From Cardiocondyla obscurior (taxonomy: Eukaryota; Arthropoda; Insecta; Hymenoptera; Formicidae), in contig NC_091875.1 in NCBI RefSeq assembly GCF_019399895.1, positions 186,001-250,000 on the forward strand: 64,000 bases of DNA. Reading direction: 5' to 3'. Under the pieces are notes generated by a model. That model was not told the DNA's origin and made no database searches. It saw only the letters and a list, made by a program, of their open reading frames with translations. The position numbers were made by a program, and so were the translations under genes. This document shows, one piece after another, positions 63,301 to 64,000 of this stretch (the stretch's first letter is position 1; every line of letters begins with the position of its first letter).

Positions 63301-64000
63301 CTGCGCAAATCCAATTAAGATACCGTGTAAAGCGCGAATTTATTTGGATGTCGATAAAATACACTTTAGGTTAATGTAAGAAATAATTAAGACAAACTTT
63401 TAATAATCAGAATACTTTACGTGATTGCTCTCATACCCTCATACTGAAAGGCAGATATGACGGCAGCTAGCGAACGTGACATTATTATATCGATATCGTC
63501 GTGTGCGTCGAGTTTCACATGTATCGCGCCGGCCGGTTTGCCGATGACTGTTTTCTCTCCGTTCTCTCATCCCCTGCCTCTATCACTTAGAAATACGTAT
63601 TCTAGCCGCTGTCGCCGCAGAAAACGCCACATCTAACCTTCGTTGTACGTCTTCTCTCGACTATCCACGACTCTACTGCTCACACACGCCCTACTACACA
63701 TCAGTAACTCAAGCGTCCAATCCTGGCATGTCAGATTCTCGCTCTAATACGAATTAACCAATCATACATAACGCCTGGTTAACATATCTCGACAACAGCG
63801 CCGCTACACTCTCCCAATGTACTACGAGTGGCATAAAGGAACACTCACATCTTACAATTGTAACTTGCAATTGATCAACTTATAAATTTTCAGCCAAGGA
63901 AAATTTTCAGAGGAATAAAACCGCTTAGCGAGGAGGTTTACAGTTTCGCGACGCTTTTCAGACGGGATAGGAAAAATTTAGTCCGCGTAAACGACGTATA
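63301..64000 (-). other. Hr4 intron at the right edge
   Basis: The exon carrying the first zinc finger was not found here, so this is intron. It contains the TIR element 63444-63645. Confidence 0.6.
63444..63645. mobile_element. TIR (MITE-like) element, ~200 bp, in an Hr4 intron
   Basis: The left end CTGAAAGGCAGATATGACGGCAGCTAGCGAA and right end ...GCCGCTGTCGCCGCAGAAAACGCCAC...CGTTG are flanked by TA. A 25-bp stretch, AGCCGCTGTCGCCGCAGAAAACGCC in pieces, is the exact reverse complement of part of 26994-27020, and the GTTCTCTCATCC region also matches the element there in reverse. The outer CA of the left end is missing. Confidence 0.75.

Noticed and set aside
1..64000. tRNA, rRNA, CRISPR or prokaryotic-type operon signals
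   Set aside because: No cloverleaf with a GGTTCGA-type T-arm, no rRNA core sequence and no direct-repeat arrays with spacers were seen; the window is eukaryotic.

Overview
The window is a stretch of animal nuclear DNA, almost certainly from an insect and probably a hymenopteran such as an ant. This is inferred from small GT-AG introns in an AT-rich background, long (TA)n and poly-A/T tracts, short MITE-like repeats, and the protein set: obscurin/Unc-89, RPGRIP1L, capping protein alpha, ENOX, PP6 catalytic subunit and nuclear receptor HR4. There is no operon structure, CRISPR array or recognisable tRNA/rRNA. Exons were assigned by hand from protein similarity, splice consensus and codon phase; nearly every junction is phase-consistent.

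Left third (1-22300, minus strand): the 5' part of the giant sarcomeric gene Unc-89 (obscurin). The shared exons (653-10001) encode SH3, RhoGEF (DH), PH and a Ser-rich linker leading into the first Ig domain; the rest lies beyond the left edge. Two different N-termini can splice in phase 0 to the same SH3 exon. One is a short basic leader (19132-19387). The other is a 4.6-kb exon (10397-14998) encoding about 1,530 residues with three CxITxKxxGL units and about 30 tandem FVPGQ-type repeats. A 52-codon cassette exon (8458-8613) would interrupt the SH3 domain if included.

Middle (23400-36400): a plus-strand gene for a secreted, basic, low-complexity protein ending in an avidin-like domain. It converges on a minus-strand gene of 19 coding exons (33459 to 26482) that reconstructs to 1,318 residues and is the ciliary transition-zone protein RPGRIP1L (fantom), probably with one GC-AG intron. 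Divergently upstream lies cpa (F-actin capping protein alpha).

Right third (36400-64000): after about 3.8 kb without a gene come ENOX (ecto-NOX-like RRM protein, 10 coding exons) and PpV/PPP6C (7 coding exons) on the plus strand. A gene-poor stretch of about 9 kb follows. Then comes the 3' part of the ecdysone-pathway nuclear receptor Hr4 on the minus strand (second zinc finger, hinge, ligand-binding domain), whose 5' end lies beyond the right edge.

Repeats: a family of roughly 165-200-bp terminal-inverted-repeat elements with TA flanks occurs in three places (26978-27391, 48921-49091, 63444-63645). A separate ~800-bp element with ~55-bp inverted termini lies at 18200-19001 in the Unc-89 5' region. 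The genes are unrelated in function (muscle M-band, cilium, actin capping, phosphatase, steroid signalling), as expected of an ordinary eukaryotic neighbourhood. The most unusual items are the repeat-rich alternative N-terminus of obscurin, the SH3-splitting cassette and the avidin-like gene.
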